From the NCBI RefSeq assembly GCF_024346715.1, contig NZ_AP024853.1, positions 1,612,001 through 1,676,000 of the forward strand: a stretch of 64,000 nt of DNA, in the 5' to 3' direction. Of the stretch, positions 17,913 to 26,855 are shown in pieces. This stretch comes from Photobacterium swingsii (GTDB lineage: Bacteria > Pseudomonadota > Gammaproteobacteria > Enterobacterales > Vibrionaceae). The stretch's first letter is position 1. Every line of letters starts with the position of its first letter. The notes under the pieces were generated by a model, which was not told the origin of the DNA, searched no databases, and saw only the letters and a list, made by a program, of their open reading frames with translations. The translations under genes and the position numbers were made by a program.

Positions 17913-18854
17913 ATGCAGTATTTCCCTATTTTTGTCGATTTGGTTAATAAGCCTGTATTAGTCATTGGTGGCGGTGAAGTTGCCAGCCGTAAAGTTGCAA
18001 TGTTATGTGAAGCGCAAGCAGATGTACTGGTTGTATCACCGACCTTAAGTGATGAGCTTGCGGTGAAATTAGCGTCGGGTGAGATTCGGTATCAGCAAGC
18101 GGAATATCAGGCGTCAGATATCCTTGGTATGTGGCAGGTTTGGGCTACAACGAATAATAGTGAGCTCAACCAGCGTATTCATCAAGATGCTACGGCAGCA
18201 AACGTATTGTGTAATGTGGTTGATAGCCCTGAGCATTGCGATTTCATTACGCCCTCTATTATCGACCGTGGCTTGTTACAAGTCGCTATTTCGAGTGGAG
18301 GAGCAGCACCTGTTTTGGTACGTTTTTTACGTGAACTATTGGAAACTCAACTTGCTGCCAATCTTCCGCTCATTGCTCAATTTTCTCAGCAATCTCGACC
18401 GTATATAAAGCAATGCTTTGATACGGTCGATGAACGCCGCTATTTTTGGGAACGATTTTTCCGTCACCCACTAGTGGTGAATGCACAATCATTAGTTCAA
18501 TTACAGACTGTTTTTGAAGAACTACTGAATACTGACCATAATCCTATTGTGCCACCTGTGGTGGTGTTTTATCCGCAAGACCCTGAGCTACTTACGTTAA
18601 AAGCACTAAGATTAATGCAGCAAGCTGAACGTGTGATTGCAACCAAGCATTGCCCTAAAGTCATTAGTGATTTATGCCGTCGTGATGCGAATCGTTCACC
18701 GATAGAAAATACAGATGAGTGGCTAGCTGTTATTGAGCAACACCCAACAGACCGCATTGTGATTTTGGCAACCAATGACGAACCATGTAATCTTTCTGTA
18801 TTGCCTGCGAACACGCAGATTTTGCGTTGTAATGGCGAATCTTTTACTTTGTAA
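17913..18854 (+). CDS. Precorrin-2 dehydrogenase / sirohydrochlorin ferrochelatase with vestigial SUMT-like tail
   Basis: 313 residues. The first 210 form a Met8/CysG N-terminal module: an NAD-binding loop in PVLVIGGGEVASRKVAML, then CNVVDSPEHCDFITPSII and VAISSGGAAPVLVRFLRE. It oxidises precorrin-2 and inserts iron to make siroheme for sulfite and nitrite reductases. After about residue 220, the stretch DPELLTLKALRLMQQAERVI resembles the start of the uroporphyrinogen methyltransferase domain of CysG. The Gly-rich SAM loop is replaced (VVFYPQDPE) and the domain is cut to about 90 residues, so it is unlikely to methylate. I chose the ATG at 17913, which follows AAAGAGGA. Confidence 0.87.
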   Translation: MQYFPIFVDLVNKPVLVIGGGEVASRKVAMLCEAQADVLVVSPTLSDELAVKLASGEIRYQQAEYQASDILGMWQVWATTNNSELNQRIHQDATAANVLCNVVDSPEHCDFITPSIIDRGLLQVAISSGGAAPVLVRFLRELLETQLAANLPLIAQFSQQSRPYIKQCFDTVDERRYFWERFFRHPLVVNAQSLVQLQTVFEELLNTDHNPIVPPVVVFYPQDPELLTLKALRLMQQAERVIATKHCPKVISDLCRRDANRSPIENTDEWLAVIEQHPTDRIVILATNDEPCNLSVLPANTQILRCNGESFTL

Positions 18855-18892
18855 ATTAGACAGCAACACCCAGCCTAAAACACGAGATAGAA

Positions 18893-18928
18893 AAAGCCCC
18901 ATGTTGCGATAAACAACATGGGGCTTTT
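18893..18928. terminator. Bidirectional terminator
   Basis: Long stem AAGCCCCATGTTG / CAACATGGGGCTT with a 7-base loop, A-rich before and T-rich after. It lies between the convergent siroheme gene and rbgA. Confidence 0.9.
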
Positions 18929-18957
18929 ATCATGTAAAGAAAATAAAACGAGTGTTA

Positions 18958-19902
18958 CTAGCGCTTGTTACGTAAGTAACGTTTACGTCGCTCTTCTTTC
19001 TTCTTAATTTGTTGTTCTTTCTTTAGTTCCGCTTCAATAGCAACGTTTACTAACTCTTCGGTGATCATCTCTGGACGCTCCATCGTGATCTGGCCTAGGG
19101 TTCCGTTACGTAGCTCATTGATTAGGATCTCTGATGCTTTGTGAAGATCAATACGGCCACCCGAACGTAAACAACCGCGCTTACGACCAATCGCTTCCAT
19201 TAGCTCGATGTCTGTTTCTGGCATTTCTTCATCAAGATCGTAGCGTGCGATTAAGCGATCGGCATAGGCTTCTTTTAGGTATTCAACAGTAAAGAAAGCC
19301 ACATCCATATAATCCATTGCCGTATCTTTGACGGCGCCGGTTGCTGCTAAGCGGAAACCACTGTGTGGGTTTTCTACTTTTGGCCACAAAATTCCAGGGG
19401 TATCAGAAAGGATGATGCCATTTTGTAGGTTGATACGTTGTTGTTGGCGGGTAACAGCAGGTTGGTTGCCTGTCACAGCAACAGCACGGCCAGCGAGTGT
19501 GTTGATGATGGTGGATTTGCCGACATTCGGGATGCCCATGATCATGGTGCGAATGTTTTTACCCATCTCTTCACGGTTAGGCGCAAGCTTGCGACAAAGA
19601 TCTGTGATTTTTTGTACTTCAGAGATGTTTTCAGTCGTAATGGCAATCGCTTTCACGCCTTGCTCTTTTTCTAGGTGAGCAATCCAAAGTTCCGTCATTT
19701 CAGGATCGGCTAAGTCGCGTTTGTTAAGCACCTTAACAACGGGCTTTTCACCACGAAAAGAAGAGATGAGCGGGTTTTCACTACTGAAAGGAATACGTGC
19801 ATCAAGCACTTCAATAATCACATCAACTTTAGGGATCGCTTCTTCAATTTCTTTGCGAGCCTTGTGCATGTGACCCGGAAACCATTGGATTGTGTTAGAC
19901 AT
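18958..19902 (-). CDS. rbgA: Ribosome biogenesis GTPase RbgA/YlqF
   Basis: 314-residue circularly permuted GTPase that helps assemble the large ribosomal subunit. The motif order is permuted as expected: G4 NKRDLAD near residue 60, then G1 GIPNVGKST near 125, then G3 DTPGILWPK near 170. The N-terminus IQWFPGHMHKARKEI is diagnostic of YlqF. The C-terminus is strongly basic (KKKEERRKRYLRNKR), suited to rRNA contact. It is the last chromosomal core gene before the defence island; its promoter must lie in the 400-base spacer that also holds the left island repeat. Confidence 0.94.
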   Translation of the reverse strand: MSNTIQWFPGHMHKARKEIEEAIPKVDVIIEVLDARIPFSSENPLISSFRGEKPVVKVLNKRDLADPEMTELWIAHLEKEQGVKAIAITTENISEVQKITDLCRKLAPNREEMGKNIRTMIMGIPNVGKSTIINTLAGRAVAVTGNQPAVTRQQQRINLQNGIILSDTPGILWPKVENPHSGFRLAATGAVKDTAMDYMDVAFFTVEYLKEAYADRLIARYDLDEEMPETDIELMEAIGRKRGCLRSGGRIDLHKASEILINELRNGTLGQITMERPEMITEELVNVAIEAELKKEQQIKKKEERRKRYLRNKR

Positions 19903-19938
19903 TTTTGAAAACCTTAAAGTAATTCGTTTATTTTAAGT

Positions 19939-19960
19939 CATGGGGTACAACATGGGGTAC
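19939..19960 (+). repeat. Short tandem repeat upstream of rbgA
   Basis: Two copies of CATGGGGTAC (19939-19948 and 19951-19960) separated by two bases, 37 bases upstream of rbgA and 56 bases before the left island repeat. The role is unknown; it could be an operator or an integration scar. Confidence 0.5.
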
Positions 19961-20015
19961 ATAAAAATGACCATGTATGGAAAGCGTTGGCGTTTGCTTT
20001 CTTTACACGCACCCT

Positions 20016-20078
20016 CGTAACTTGAATTTTCTATTGTGATGATCTTAACACTTTATTGTATGTGCTGAAATTAATAGT
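20016..20078 (+). repeat. Left direct repeat bounding the defence island
   Basis: 63-bp sequence nearly identical to 41115-41178: three substitutions and one extra T, same orientation. The two copies enclose 21 kb holding all the defence genes. It may be an attachment-site duplication or the product of homologous insertion. No integrase is seen nearby. Confidence 0.7.
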
Positions 20079-20297
20079 CAGGTAGTCTTCGATTAAAGTG
20101 CTGGGTATCTTCGTCGTTATTCAGTCATTTCTAGTAATTTTTAGGTTAACTAAAGAGTAAGCAAATATCCGAAGATCAAGTTACTAAAAGTTAAGAAGTT
20201 CTCTTTCTGTCTCAGAAGCTGCGAAACATTTTGTTATTTCAGATCTTTGCTCTTCAGTACAAGTTGTTAGGCAGTAACTGGTTGAAACCACCGTTGG

Positions 20298-21158
20298 CTA
20301 AAATATTAGATATGGCTTCAGTTCCTCAAAATTCCCTACAATAATTTGCTGCCCCTTCGGATTTGAATCCAATACATTGATATCGATATTGTACGCGTCC
20401 ATAACATATCGGACTAAAGCTGCGTTGGTATCTATGTGTAGAATGTTACTTTCCATACCGTAGTCATGGGCAACGACAGCTGCCTGAGCTTCTGTCAGTC
20501 TCGGGTCCGGCATCAACTCAATAGCGAGGGGAGTATTCCAACGGTCATCGTTGGACTTCCCCATTACATTTTTAGCCTCAAGGCATGGAATGCCTCTTAT
20601 GCGGCTGAGCACAAAATCACGATATCCTCTGGCATGCTCGCAATAGGCTCGGACGTGCCAACGTAGAGGTGTGCAAACGAGGGTATGAGGAGAGATAATT
20701 CGCTCAACTTCAACGCCGTCTTTTAGTGATGTGTAGCTTATGTCGACACGTTTCTTTTCTCTGATAGCTTGAACTAAAGGACGCAAGACTTGTGGTGATA
20801 TATTACGAGTAATAGGGCGAATCATCGAGACACTCTCAAACCCCATATCGAGTTCTTTAAATGTGATGGTCATATCTTCACTTCTCGAAAGAATGTGTAA
20901 ATATTCATCAGCATGACCCTTTGTTACTTGTGGGCTAAAGCTATCACTGGGCTTGTAGCCTTTCAACTGTTTATCATAAACAAGGTTTCCTGGCGCGATA
21001 TCGGTTAGATAGGTGTTGATGTCTTTCGAAGCTTGCTGCCTGCCAATGCCAAAGCTTTTGATCAAGTGATTGGTTGTTAACCGTCCTTCCCACAGTGCGA
21101 TGACTTCTATCATTCTGTAGCGGAACAGTAGATCCCAGCGAATTGGCCATTTAGTCAT
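20298..21158 (-). CDS. WYL-domain transcriptional regulator (BrxR/CapW-like)
   Basis: 286-residue DNA-binding regulator of the type that guards phage-defence operons. Order: N-terminal winged helix (about residues 1-70, with LTTNHLIKSFGIGRQQASKD as recognition region), a WYL ligand-binding domain (about 130-210, with TPLRWHVRAYCEHARGYRDF around the WYL-equivalent residues), and a C-terminal WCX-type extension. Family members repress in the resting state and may sense nucleic-acid fragments. It is divergent from the five-gene cassette, with an operator-like palindrome between them. A broken near-copy, about 88% identical over 150 residues, lies at 33838-34289 beside the Wadjet operon. Confidence 0.88.
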   Translation of the reverse strand: MTKWPIRWDLLFRYRMIEVIALWEGRLTTNHLIKSFGIGRQQASKDINTYLTDIAPGNLVYDKQLKGYKPSDSFSPQVTKGHADEYLHILSRSEDMTITFKELDMGFESVSMIRPITRNISPQVLRPLVQAIREKKRVDISYTSLKDGVEVERIISPHTLVCTPLRWHVRAYCEHARGYRDFVLSRIRGIPCLEAKNVMGKSNDDRWNTPLAIELMPDPRLTEAQAAVVAHDYGMESNILHIDTNAALVRYVMDAYNIDINVLDSNPKGQQIIVGNFEELKPYLIF

Positions 21159-21201
21159 TTTATATTCCTGTCTAGTTATTCGACATGTTTATGTATTCAG
21201 T

Positions 21202-21222
21202 ATTTACCTGTCGTCAGTGACG
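21202..21222. promoter_or_regulatory. Putative WYL-regulator operator, copy 1
   Basis: ATTTACCTGTCGTCA (21202-21216) recurs exactly at 34334-34348, at the same distance (44 versus 45 bases) from the start codon of the other WYL gene. It overlaps the perfect palindrome CGTCA-G-TGACG (21212-21222). It is suited to autoregulation and to control of the cassette starting at 21300. Confidence 0.6.
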
Positions 21223-21299
21223 TCATAATATTGAGTGTATGTTTTATCGTCAAGTTGATGGTCGGTTTACTAATAAGGAATTAGTCTGGAGTGAAGAGT

Positions 21300-24200
21300 A
21301 TGAGTGCATTGCTTAAAACTTATTTGGAAATTGCAGGTCCAGGAGCGTGTATGTCTGATGAGGGCTTTTTGGCTCTAGTCGATGCTCAGACTGGCCTGGG
21401 TAAGACTTACCAAGCCACAGAGCTTCAACTTGAACATCTCATAGCTGATTCCAAGAAAACACTGATTTATGCAACTAACTTGAGAGTCAATGTAAAGGAA
21501 GCATATGAGGACCTACTAAAACGGATTGATAACAATAAGTCATTGAGTCAAAACCGTAAGGTATCTCTAAAGCGAAATGTCATTCTGATCCAAGCTCAGG
21601 ATACCTGTATAAAAGATCTATCCACTGATGATTGGGCTATAGTTTTTGAAATCTTGGATGTGCGTGAGCGTCGGGAGATTAAAAAATCACTTGATAAGAT
21701 AGAGTTACTGGAACAGGCCAAAAGTAGCAGCAGTTCTACAGTATTTGATGATGAACTTCGCACCAGATACGGAGCTATTTTTACATCACTTAGAGCATAC
21801 CTTAGAGACAAAGATGGCTGGGATGTAAAAACAGATCACATTCTAAACCGTATTTTTCCAGCTCGGTTAATAGATCAAGAACAAACGCAGGTGCTTTTTC
21901 TGACCACATCAAAACTGCTGTATCCTTGGCATGCAATTCATCTTACGTACAGAATCAGTGATTTTCTTGAAAATTCACTTTTGATACTTGATGAGTTCGA
22001 TCGTCAACAAAGTGAATTTTTAACTCATCTGATAAATGCGGTCTCAGATTACGACATCATTGCGTTGACTCGTAAGTTTTACTCGAGCTTTGATAGTTTC
22101 AAGATCCAAGGTTCGCCAGAGTTTAGTGGGGTGGATAAGTGTTTTGACCATTTTCGTGTAGCGCTGAAAGATCACAAACATAAATGGAAAATACACTACA
22201 GGCCATTTATAACAAATGCGACTATTCAAAAAGGGAGTGAAAACCAAAACCGCATTTTTACTCTTTTGTCTGACCGAATGTCGATTCATGCCATCAACTT
22301 TAAGCATGAAGACTTACGATCGAAAATCAATCATCTAAAGGGTAGTCACGAAATCGGACCAAATGGAAAAGAAAGTGCCATTCAATTTGTAAACAATGGT
22401 GCTCAGTTAGTTCGAGCCTTTTGTAACGGTATGTTGAGTGCGATCCTCACGCTTAAAAAGAATTTAGAAGACTCTAACGAACCTAGATCTTATACAACCG
22501 AAAATTTGGTTGAGAAAATACTGAACAATCTTGGTTTGGTCGAATTGACCAACAGCATTATGTCTTTGATATCTGCACGATTAAGCTTCAAAGTTCAGAA
22601 TGAATATAAATCTTATAGTTTCCATGATAGCGGTTATGAAGTTGCTAATATTTCTAAGTTCAGCGAGACGGACAATACTGCTATTGCAACGACTTTCGAC
22701 TTAGCACTAACTTCAACAGGGTTGTTAGCGCATTGGGTTTTTGCTGGCGCCAAAGTTTTGGGTATCAGTGCAACAGCCACTAGCGAAACGGCCATTCATA
22801 ATTTTGACCTCAAGTATTTAGAAGACGTGTTGTCTAACAGGTTAATTCTGCTTAATGAATCTCAAAAGTCAGCGATTCAGGACGAATACTACGCGAAGCG
22901 CAAATATACGGAAAAAGGAATCAATATTGATGTAACCGGCATATCTCAGCGAGTTGATTGGGGGGGGGTTGGCCTGCTTTATCAAGAGTTTAAAGGAACA
23001 ACATATTTTCCTCAGTTATTGGAGATTGAACTGTGCCAGCTCTTGGGGGTTGATAAGCCTAAAAACCTATCTTTCGCGGTAAGTAGGGTGGACAAGCTGG
23101 TTGATTCCATTAAACGATTCTCAGAGCATCCAAGTAATCGATATCATTTCTGTATGCTCAACAAAAGTTACAAAAACAGAGAGTTTTTTGAGTTCATGGC
23201 CTTTGTTGGAGAAAAGCTCGATGTCACGATTTTCGAGAACATAAATGCTGCGTCATTTAGAAATGAACAGTTTCAGGGTGTATTGGAATTGTTGGAAGGC
23301 ACGGATAAGAAAGTTGCTGTAATCACAAATTATCAGGCAACAGGAGCTGGATTATCTCCATCTTACGAGGTTCCGAATGGGCATGATCTTGTTTATATCG
23401 GTCCGGAGAGCAGTGAACCAATACAAAATAAGACAGACATAGATTCTATATATTTAGAGCAACCAAAAAGCTTGATAGGAAGCCATCTACACGACAACCT
23501 TTCAACAACAGAACGAGACCTTGCTATTAAGAAAAATATTCATGATGCCTTAATGCTGCATGAAAAAGGAATCATTGTTGCCAATGAGATCAAGGGGCAG
23601 TTGAAATGGTTTATCTCATCGAAAGTAAACGGAAGGGCGGTTGGTTCGATGATTAAGACATATAAAGGTAGTGAGGATTATCGATATGCTGTGTATCGTT
23701 TTATTGAGCAGGCTCTTGGAAGAATGTGTCGAACAGAGTGGAAACAGAAAGAGATCTCAATCATGTATGACGCAGAAGCGGATTTTCTCGAAGCTTTAGC
23801 CAAAGATAGCCGTGATCTTTCCTATCTGTCTTATGAGTACCAAGAGTTGATAACGGAAGTGAAAAAGAAACATCGAGTGTTTGCAGAGGAAAAACAGCGT
23901 ATTTCATATCACCCTAAAGCATCTCGAAACTATGCTCACATCCAAAGGCTTATAACTAGTGTGTATGAGCATCAGAACCCTAATGCGATAGGTCAGTATG
24001 AAAGATTGAGAAACTGGATGCTAAAGAAGCCTGCTATGGACCAAGCTCCAGTAGGTGAAGAGGTTCGCTACTATATTGAACCTAAAGAGAGCCTTGGCAG
24101 ATATCAATACCAAATCCAATACTCTGACGAAAAAGGTATTACGGAACTATTCGTTGATCCAGCCGATGTTGCTGGTTTGCGTGAGGTTTCGGAAGTTTCG

Positions 24201-24785
24201 GCACGTTTGCCTATCTTATTAAAAAACCCTCTGGTTGCAGAGCACTTTAATGAGAACCACTTTGCGGGTTCATTTAGTGATGGCAAATATATTCTTGCTC
24301 CAGCCATGTTTGATTTATACATGGGCGCCTTAGGTGAGGAGGCAGTCTATGCCGTGCTAAATCATTTTGATTATGAGGTACAAGGTATGCCAGAGGGCTG
24401 TGTTGAATGGTTTGATGGTTATTTAGCTGTTGGTAACAGAATTCTGTTGATTGATGTAAAGCATTGGGATTTGAGTATTGGGTGCTTGATTTACGATAAT
24501 ACACTTCAAAAGTGCCAGGCTAAGTTATTGGAAATCAGAAGTAATCCTCCAGAAGAGTTTCAAGGTAAGGTTATCCAGGCGCTATACATCAATACAATTT
24601 ATGACGATAAGCCAGGTGTGGTTACTCGGAAATTTTCTGAAGAAAATGAAATGTTCGTGGAGCATGCAATAGCAGCTGATGCGGATGTTATCGAAATCCC
24701 AGGAATTATCGACAATGTGTCAGGCACGAACAACGTTCCACCAATGACCCAGTTACTTGAATTATTAGACCAGTTTTCGGAGTGA
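21300..24785 (+). CDS. SF2 helicase fused to PD-(D/E)XK nuclease, cassette gene 1
   Basis: About 1161 residues. The helicase motifs are clear: Walker A DAQTGLGKTYQ (about 29-38), Walker B LILDEFDRQ (about 230), motif III GISATATSE (about 488) and motif VI EQALGRMCRTE (about 804). Near the C-terminus, GEEAVYAVL, then EWFDGYLAV, then LLIDVKHWD (about 1012-1056) give the E...D...DxK pattern of PD-(D/E)XK nucleases. This suggests an ATP-driven DNA processing enzyme with its own cutter. The ATG at 21300 is preceded by GGAG; a GTG nine bases earlier is possible. First gene of the cassette, with its stop next to gene 2. I cannot match it to a named defence family. Confidence 0.82.
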   Translation: MSALLKTYLEIAGPGACMSDEGFLALVDAQTGLGKTYQATELQLEHLIADSKKTLIYATNLRVNVKEAYEDLLKRIDNNKSLSQNRKVSLKRNVILIQAQDTCIKDLSTDDWAIVFEILDVRERREIKKSLDKIELLEQAKSSSSSTVFDDELRTRYGAIFTSLRAYLRDKDGWDVKTDHILNRIFPARLIDQEQTQVLFLTTSKLLYPWHAIHLTYRISDFLENSLLILDEFDRQQSEFLTHLINAVSDYDIIALTRKFYSSFDSFKIQGSPEFSGVDKCFDHFRVALKDHKHKWKIHYRPFITNATIQKGSENQNRIFTLLSDRMSIHAINFKHEDLRSKINHLKGSHEIGPNGKESAIQFVNNGAQLVRAFCNGMLSAILTLKKNLEDSNEPRSYTTENLVEKILNNLGLVELTNSIMSLISARLSFKVQNEYKSYSFHDSGYEVANISKFSETDNTAIATTFDLALTSTGLLAHWVFAGAKVLGISATATSETAIHNFDLKYLEDVLSNRLILLNESQKSAIQDEYYAKRKYTEKGINIDVTGISQRVDWGGVGLLYQEFKGTTYFPQLLEIELCQLLGVDKPKNLSFAVSRVDKLVDSIKRFSEHPSNRYHFCMLNKSYKNREFFEFMAFVGEKLDVTIFENINAASFRNEQFQGVLELLEGTDKKVAVITNYQATGAGLSPSYEVPNGHDLVYIGPESSEPIQNKTDIDSIYLEQPKSLIGSHLHDNLSTTERDLAIKKNIHDALMLHEKGIIVANEIKGQLKWFISSKVNGRAVGSMIKTYKGSEDYRYAVYRFIEQALGRMCRTEWKQKEISIMYDAEADFLEALAKDSRDLSYLSYEYQELITEVKKKHRVFAEEKQRISYHPKASRNYAHIQRLITSVYEHQNPNAIGQYERLRNWMLKKPAMDQAPVGEEVRYYIEPKESLGRYQYQIQYSDEKGITELFVDPADVAGLREVSEVSARLPILLKNPLVAEHFNENHFAGSFSDGKYILAPAMFDLYMGALGEEAVYAVLNHFDYEVQGMPEGCVEWFDGYLAVGNRILLIDVKHWDLSIGCLIYDNTLQKCQAKLLEIRSNPPEEFQGKVIQALYINTIYDDKPGVVTRKFSEENEMFVEHAIAADADVIEIPGIIDNVSGTNNVPPMTQLLELLDQFSE

Positions 24786-24790
24786 AGAAG

Positions 24791-26761
24791 ATGAGCCGAA
24801 GTTTAACCACCCTCATTGACCTAACCTTTGATTTTGAAGCGTTGAATCAAAAGTACGTCATTTACAAAGTGTCATTGGACAAAAGCATGGGAAAGGTAGA
24901 TTACGCGAAGCAACTTAGCATCGTGGAGCGAGCTTCGATGCCTAAGGCACTTATAAAGCACTCTGGTAACTACTGGGTATTGCGTGACAAACAAGACAAA
25001 ACTAAGCCTGAATCAATAGAGGTTGCTTTTGAGCGCGTGAGATTTGAAGACTGCGACCAGTTATTACTGGGGCGTCTTTTTGTACGAGCGCTTGGCAAAG
25101 TGGCGTCAAGTCAGTTTTTTTCAGGGCTTGGAGAGACATTTCTTTTTGTTGAGTCAGACAAGTTCTTTGAGCATACCGTGTACAAATGCTTAAAATTTGA
25201 TCTTAAAGAGAGTGTGCGCTTTAACTCCTTATTCATTTCTATGGATGGCACAACATTTTCGCCAATAGAAACGGCTTATAAGCCAGCAGGGTATATTGAG
25301 AAACAAACTAAATTTGAGTTCGACATGGAAAGCGGGCTATTGCGACGTAACCCAAAGGGCAACCTCATTGTGCATAGTCCAGGGAAGAAAAAGTTCACGA
25401 CCAATGCCATCGACATTACTGGTCAAGAACCGATATCGCTTCAAAAGACGAAAACCGGCGCCATTTATCAATTCGTAAATCTGATGAACACGCATTTCTC
25501 TGGTGGCTTATCGCTTCAACTAAAGCCTATTAAGGCTAGTTGGCGTGAACATTATAAAAAGCGTGATGTTGAAAAGGTGTATCAGCGTATCTATCAAGTT
25601 ATCGATGATGCTGGTGGTCTACAGATTGCGAACGCGTCGTTAAAAGGGGGTGGCTTTGAGAAGCTAAAAGATCAGCAATGGCCAATACAAGTTGAATTTA
25701 TTGAAGTTGCAGATATCGATGCCAGAAAGCCATTACTTGTCGTATTAGATAGTGCTGAAGACTATGAAAAAGCAGGGCTATCCGATCCTAAGGCGGTTTT
25801 TTATACATCAGATAGAGTGACACAAGGTATCTACAACTCAACAATTACCTCTGTACGTCCCAAAGCGAGAGGAAATGAGCTAAGCCCGATCATTGATGCA
25901 GTGGTAAAAGAAATGGCGATTAAACAAGAGTGCTTGCTAGGTCAGTTTCTTGTTCAACCTCTAACTGAGAACTACTGGTTTGTCGAGAGAGAAGACCCTA
26001 AGTATCGCGACCAAGAGCCGGTTTTTCATATCTTGAAATGTGATAACGGAGTCTTCAAGTATGAGCAGCAAGATGAGTTTTATTTTGATGAGCTCAATAT
26101 CGAACTACCTGAAAAGCAGCGCTATTTCGAAACGCTGAACTATGTAATCGATATGTCGCAGTTACCTCCTCAAATCTGTACCATTGTTCATGAAGAAATC
26201 GCCGCAATTCCGGATGCCGAAAAGCTATTCAAAGTACTTGAACATCTAAAGGAGAGTAACCTGCGAGGCATAAGCCGTCGATTTATCGATACTTACCTTT
26301 CAGATGCTGCCTACTTGAACGATCCAATACATGGCAAGCTCAAGTCCATGTTGGAGACACATACGCTGCAGGAAGAGTTTTACAAAGAAGATCTTAAAGC
26401 AGCCAAGATTGGGTACCGCTCAACCGCTGAACAAGCACTGATTGATGGCTATTTTGAAGAGACTGGTGTGATGCTTAATTACTCGTTGAAAGGTGGACAT
26501 AACGAGTACCTCGAAGCACTAACGGGGCACTTCTACGATGCCGAGCATTCTGCTTATTTTGTTGGTAGTGAAAAAGGTGGTTTTAAGTTTAGCCGAGGGC
26601 AGTTCAATCATATCAGGTATCTTGAAGGCTCTGATGAACTCAAGCAACTTTGTTTGGACTTAACGAAGAGCTACTTTGTGCGCAATAAACTAGCGACAGT
26701 CAAACCTTTCCCATTTAAGTACTTATCTGAATGCCGAGAAGGTCGCAAATGGTCGAAATGA
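24791..26761 (+). CDS. Unrecognised large protein, cassette gene 2
   Basis: About 656 residues, no membrane segments or signal peptide, and no motif I can name with confidence. It begins five bases after the helicase stop, with GGAG as ribosome site, so it is coupled to gene 1 and probably works with it. A middle segment, KPLLVVLDSAEDYEKAG followed by AVFYTSDRVTQGIYN (about residues 310-350), faintly resembles the MID region of Argonaute/PIWI proteins, and DAVVKEMAIKQECLLGQFLV follows. No PIWI catalytic tetrad is obvious, so any such protein would be inactive. The C-terminus ends in a conserved-looking aromatic/basic stretch (ATVKPFPFKYLSECREG). The function is open. Confidence 0.7.
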   Translation: MSRSLTTLIDLTFDFEALNQKYVIYKVSLDKSMGKVDYAKQLSIVERASMPKALIKHSGNYWVLRDKQDKTKPESIEVAFERVRFEDCDQLLLGRLFVRALGKVASSQFFSGLGETFLFVESDKFFEHTVYKCLKFDLKESVRFNSLFISMDGTTFSPIETAYKPAGYIEKQTKFEFDMESGLLRRNPKGNLIVHSPGKKKFTTNAIDITGQEPISLQKTKTGAIYQFVNLMNTHFSGGLSLQLKPIKASWREHYKKRDVEKVYQRIYQVIDDAGGLQIANASLKGGGFEKLKDQQWPIQVEFIEVADIDARKPLLVVLDSAEDYEKAGLSDPKAVFYTSDRVTQGIYNSTITSVRPKARGNELSPIIDAVVKEMAIKQECLLGQFLVQPLTENYWFVEREDPKYRDQEPVFHILKCDNGVFKYEQQDEFYFDELNIELPEKQRYFETLNYVIDMSQLPPQICTIVHEEIAAIPDAEKLFKVLEHLKESNLRGISRRFIDTYLSDAAYLNDPIHGKLKSMLETHTLQEEFYKEDLKAAKIGYRSTAEQALIDGYFEETGVMLNYSLKGGHNEYLEALTGHFYDAEHSAYFVGSEKGGFKFSRGQFNHIRYLEGSDELKQLCLDLTKSYFVRNKLATVKPFPFKYLSECREGRKWSK

Positions 26762-26855
26762 GTTTCGATTGGCAATTGAAAATAAGGAATACTGAAAGTC
26801 TTAGTGACATAGCGCTAGATGATCTCTGAATTAATTAAGAATATGTGAGTGAGTA

